Part shown: positions 61,572-64,000 of the stretch, piece by piece | How the letters are laid out: each line of letters starts with the position of its first letter | Position numbering within the stretch: position 1 is the first letter of the stretch | DNA from: Bacillota bacterium | GTDB lineage: Bacteria > Bacillota > Clostridia > Lachnospirales > Lachnospiraceae | NCBI GenBank assembly: GCA_023421505.1 | Contig: JAEZTJ010000059.1 | Coordinates: 1 to 64,000, forward strand | Reading direction: 5' to 3' | DNA: 64,000 nt | Notes under the pieces: model-generated | Told to the model about the DNA's origin: nothing | Seen by the model: the letters and a program-made list of their open reading frames with translations, nothing else | Database searches by the model: none | Program-made: the position numbers and the translations under genes

Positions 61572-61592
61572 TTAGCAAGTAATTATAATCAT
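61572..61592 (-). CDS. Possible 6-residue upstream ORF (MIIITC)
   Basis: Minus-strand ATG 61592 with GAGG about 7 bases upstream reads MIIITC and stops. It lies 60 bases after the promoter candidate and 155 bases before the leader terminator. Drug-stalled ribosomes on such tiny ORFs are the trigger in known ABC-F and erm leaders. So short an ORF can also arise by chance. Confidence 0.35.
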   Translation of the reverse strand: MIIITC

Positions 61593-61648
61593 TCCTCAAC
61601 CTCGTTTCTTTGCTATCGTTTCATTATTATCGTTTCATTTACGAGTTC

Positions 61649-61677
61649 ATTTTAGCATCTCATCCTGACTGTGTCAA
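61649..61677 (-). promoter_or_regulatory. Sigma-A promoter of ABC-F leader transcript
   Basis: Minus-strand TTGACA (61672-61677), 17 bases, TAAAAT (61649-61654). It sits 25 bases beyond the stop of the GH2 gene and gives a leader of nearly 470 bases for the ABC-F gene. Confidence 0.65.
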
Positions 61678-61701
61678 GTAACAGATTGCATGGATTATTA
61701 T

Positions 61702-64000
61702 CTAGGATACTGTAAACTTAAGCACTACTTCACCTAAGTCGGCCTGCCGGATTATTAATCCACCTTCCCCGATCATACCTCTCGTCCTCACGTAGGCTCC
61801 TCCGGCCCCGCCTTTTAAGCTGATCATTCCCGGTCCAATCAGTTCGACTGTTCCCCAGGCTTCTAATAAAACCGGTTCCTGATAATAGGGCAGACGGTTT
61901 CCATCCTCATCTACGACAGTAATCCTTACCTCTGCTACATCATAGGTTTCCTCCTCCTTAAGTTCACTGCATCTTGAGAAGGCTAAAAGTCTTGGGTTAA
62001 GAGCCGGCTTCTTATTAACCACCTTCACAACCTGATTAGCTTTCACTGCTTCAAAACGAAAGGTTGTGGCTGCACCACCCCAGCTCCCGATGTACTTGTA
62101 ATATAAGCGCATCCCTTCATTCAAGTCGATATGCTCCTTCAGCATAAGATAAGCCATTTTTAATTTGTACTGTAGCGGCAGATTAGCTTGACCATATTTC
62201 TTAACCGCAAATAGAACCTTCTTCAGCCCCTCCGCAGTCTTATGGCTATAATGCTCCTGCTTCTCAAGACTTTCTCCAACAAAATCATCTATCAGGATTG
62301 GGGGATGCGAAAGATTTGGATATCTCCTTTTGTTTGGGAAAAACTCCTTGATAAAGGTATCGTTTTTATAGAGGCGAATACTGTCTGCATTGGTAAAAGC
62401 ATAAATATCTCCTATATTACCTGCAGGATGCTCTCCAATATCAAGAGATGAACTAATCTCAAGTACATTATAGCGGTCATTCTGACTTGCATAGACATAA
62501 GCCGCAAGCTTAGGATTTCGGAACATATCCATCACACCATGATAACAAATTCGATCTCCGCTCCCAAAATCCTTGTGGGTATTATAATCAAACATACACC
62601 AGCCAAAGCCACCTGCTATTTTATCTTGTTCAAAGATTGCATCGAGTACGAAAGCATGGCGAAGAGCATGCGCAAGGCGATGTTCCTCATCGTCAAAGGC
62701 TTTTGTCGGGAACATATGTCCATTAAACTCTGATATTAAATAAGGAGCAGCTTTGTTTGGAACAACCTCCGTCTTACGGTCTATCCCCTTCGTACTACCG
62801 TTATATAAAAAATCGTTATATGCATATACATCCTCAAGCAGATTACTCTTTTTCAGAAAACGTACACCACTAGTTTGTCTTGAAGGATCTAAATCATGGG
62901 CTATCTTATTAGTTATACTATAAAAGGGATTATCATCAAGAGATTCATTAATTCTGACCCCCCAAAGAATGATGGAGGGATGGTTACGGTATTGCATTAC
63001 CATTTCCTTTACCTGCTCGTAGGCTGTCTCCTTCCAATTATCATCTCCAATATGCTGCCATCCGGGTATCTCAGTGAACACTAACAGCCCCAATTCATCA
63101 CACGCATCAATAAAATGCTTAGACTGTGGATAATGAGAGGTGCGTACTGCATTTACCCCAAGCTCATACTTGAGAAGCTCAGCATCCTGTTTTTGCATCC
63201 TCCTTGGCATTGCATATCCGACATAAGGATAGCTTTGATGTCGGTTAAGTCCCATAAGCTTTATTTTCTTACGATTAAGATAGAAGCCATCTTCCTTAAA
63301 TTCGCAGGTTCGAAACCCAAACCGTACCGTCTTCTCATCAACGATAGAATTTTTACCATTTTTGCACTCCATAAGCTTTAGATTCAAGTAATAAAGGCTT
63401 GGCTGCTTAAGTTCCCAGTTTTTAACGTCCTCAACAAATACCTTCCTCGCGAGGCTTTGTTCACAAATGCTATCTTCACGGCATAATACTACTTGATTAG
63501 CAGCATCGGTAATTTCTTGTCTTAGTGTTAACCCTCTGTTTGCAATGAAGCCCTTAAATATAACTTGAAGCTCTAATTCTTTCATATTACCTTTTCCAGG
63601 CTTTTGAGCTCTGTCATATTCTACTTCTCTCGTTATTATAAATGCATCTTCTATGTAAGTTTCTTCCTTTATATCCAAGTAAACCTCTCGATAAATTCCT
63701 CCATATGTCAAGTAGTCAATGACATAGCCAAAGGGAGGAATATTATTCGTTTCCCTGCTGTCTACTTCAACCGCTAGTACGTTTGATTGTCCATAAGATA
63801 GGTAGGGTGCCAAATCCACCGTAAAGGCTGTATAGCCTCCTTTATGAACGTAAATCATATTACCGTTTATGTAAACCTTAGCAATATGTGCAACCCCCTC
63901 AAAGGTAAGTAAAACCCGTTTTCCTTTCCATTTTGCAGGCACCTCTACATGCTTTCTGTAGCAGCTCACAAATTGATAAAGCCGTTCATCCAGATAATTG
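61702..64000 (-). CDS. GH2 beta-galactosidase/glucuronidase-like, 5' end outside window
   Basis: 766 codons are visible; the frame stays open to the right edge (YLDERLYQFVSCYRKHVEVP before the first in-window start), so the true start lies outside. Sugar-binding jelly-roll and Ig-like domains occupy the first 230 residues or so. The TIM barrel has GLNRHQSYPYVGYAMPRRMQ, HYPQSKHFIDACDELGLLVF, the acid/base in WGVRINES and the nucleophile in LISEFNGHM. The C-terminal domains (about 540-766) are of the DUF4982/DUF4981-like kind found in clostridial GH2 enzymes. Likely splits beta-galactosides or related plant or host sugars; specificity unknown. No signal peptide can be judged. Confidence 0.88.
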   Translation of the reverse strand, partial: NYLDERLYQFVSCYRKHVEVPAKWKGKRVLLTFEGVAHIAKVYINGNMIYVHKGGYTAFTVDLAPYLSYGQSNVLAVEVDSRETNNIPPFGYVIDYLTYGGIYREVYLDIKEETYIEDAFIITREVEYDRAQKPGKGNMKELELQVIFKGFIANRGLTLRQEITDAANQVVLCREDSICEQSLARKVFVEDVKNWELKQPSLYYLNLKLMECKNGKNSIVDEKTVRFGFRTCEFKEDGFYLNRKKIKLMGLNRHQSYPYVGYAMPRRMQKQDAELLKYELGVNAVRTSHYPQSKHFIDACDELGLLVFTEIPGWQHIGDDNWKETAYEQVKEMVMQYRNHPSIILWGVRINESLDDNPFYSITNKIAHDLDPSRQTSGVRFLKKSNLLEDVYAYNDFLYNGSTKGIDRKTEVVPNKAAPYLISEFNGHMFPTKAFDDEEHRLAHALRHAFVLDAIFEQDKIAGGFGWCMFDYNTHKDFGSGDRICYHGVMDMFRNPKLAAYVYASQNDRYNVLEISSSLDIGEHPAGNIGDIYAFTNADSIRLYKNDTFIKEFFPNKRRYPNLSHPPILIDDFVGESLEKQEHYSHKTAEGLKKVLFAVKKYGQANLPLQYKLKMAYLMLKEHIDLNEGMRLYYKYIGSWGGAATTFRFEAVKANQVVKVVNKKPALNPRLLAFSRCSELKEEETYDVAEVRITVVDEDGNRLPYYQEPVLLEAWGTVELIGPGMISLKGGAGGAYVRTRGMIGEGGLIIRQADLGEVVLKFTVS

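Noticed and set aside
1..64000. tRNA or rRNA genes
   Set aside because: No tRNA-like cloverleaf with CCA-type ends or rRNA blocks were noticed on either strand; a tRNA search program would be decisive.

Overview
The window looks like chromosomal DNA of an anaerobic, low-GC, Gram-positive clostridium, most like the Lachnospiraceae. The signs are strong AGGAGG-type ribosome binding sites, frequent TTG and GTG starts, a T-box leader, a large 2-hydroxyacyl-CoA dehydratase activase fusion typical of clostridia, a chitinase with a Pro-Thr-rich linker, and cysteine-rich exported proteins that would suit an anaerobe. No rRNA, tRNA, CRISPR array, phage or transposase gene was found.

Region 1 (1-21782, all minus strand) is one long cluster that I read as a divergent Tad/type IV pilus-like or secretion machine. 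In transcription order it holds: a degenerate ParA/CpaE-like protein, a small membrane protein, a CpaB/SAF protein, two more ParA-like proteins with lost or altered P-loops, a CpaF/TadA-type ATPase with an extra N-terminal membrane anchor, a 676-residue platform protein that looks like TadB and TadC fused, four short proteins with one N-terminal membrane segment (pilin-like), two large exported proteins made of Ig-like repeats interleaved with zinc-ribbon-like Cys modules, a third membrane-anchored protein, a site-2-protease-like membrane metalloprotease, a small unknown protein, an SLH-like exported protein, and a repeat-rich exported protein that runs off the left edge. No prepilin peptidase of the usual (A24) type is visible. 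This is the best candidate for an undescribed system.

Region 2 (about 22-36 kb) is mostly housekeeping: a polar amino-acid ABC transporter with an attenuator-like leader, a lipoprotein cyclophilin, two nucleobase permeases of different NCS2-type families, an EF-G-2-like GTPase with a broken G4 motif, a shikimate/tyrosine operon (aroF-tyrA-aroA) behind a consensus promoter and a perfect 16-bp inverted repeat, and a dCMP deaminase-like gene.

Region 3 (about 37-51 kb) has an ECF sigma factor with its anti-sigma protein, tyrS behind a T-box with a UAC specifier, an HxlR regulator divergent from an amidohydrolase, a heterodimeric ABC exporter with one degenerate ATP site, a zinc-ribbon membrane protein, and the dehydratase activase fusion.

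Region 4 (about 51-64 kb) has an Ig-like exported protein, a GH18 chitinase, a 41-residue lysine-rich protein, a bacitracin-type ABC transporter with a two-component system, a YdcF/SanA-like protein, an ABC-F ribosome-protection-type protein behind a long leader carrying a tiny upstream ORF and a terminator, and a GH2 glycosidase cut by the right edge.

Three families of short dispersed structured repeats were found by eye: a train of small hairpins ending at the Shine-Dalgarno of the next gene (near 20.5 and 36.4 kb, with fragments at 29.6 and 22.9 kb); a 110-135 bp palindromic element (13.6 and 57.4 kb); and a 273-bp nested inverted repeat flanked by a possible 6-bp target duplication (57.6 kb), with a shorter relative at 59.3 kb. 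All functions are from reading sequence only; no database search was possible.
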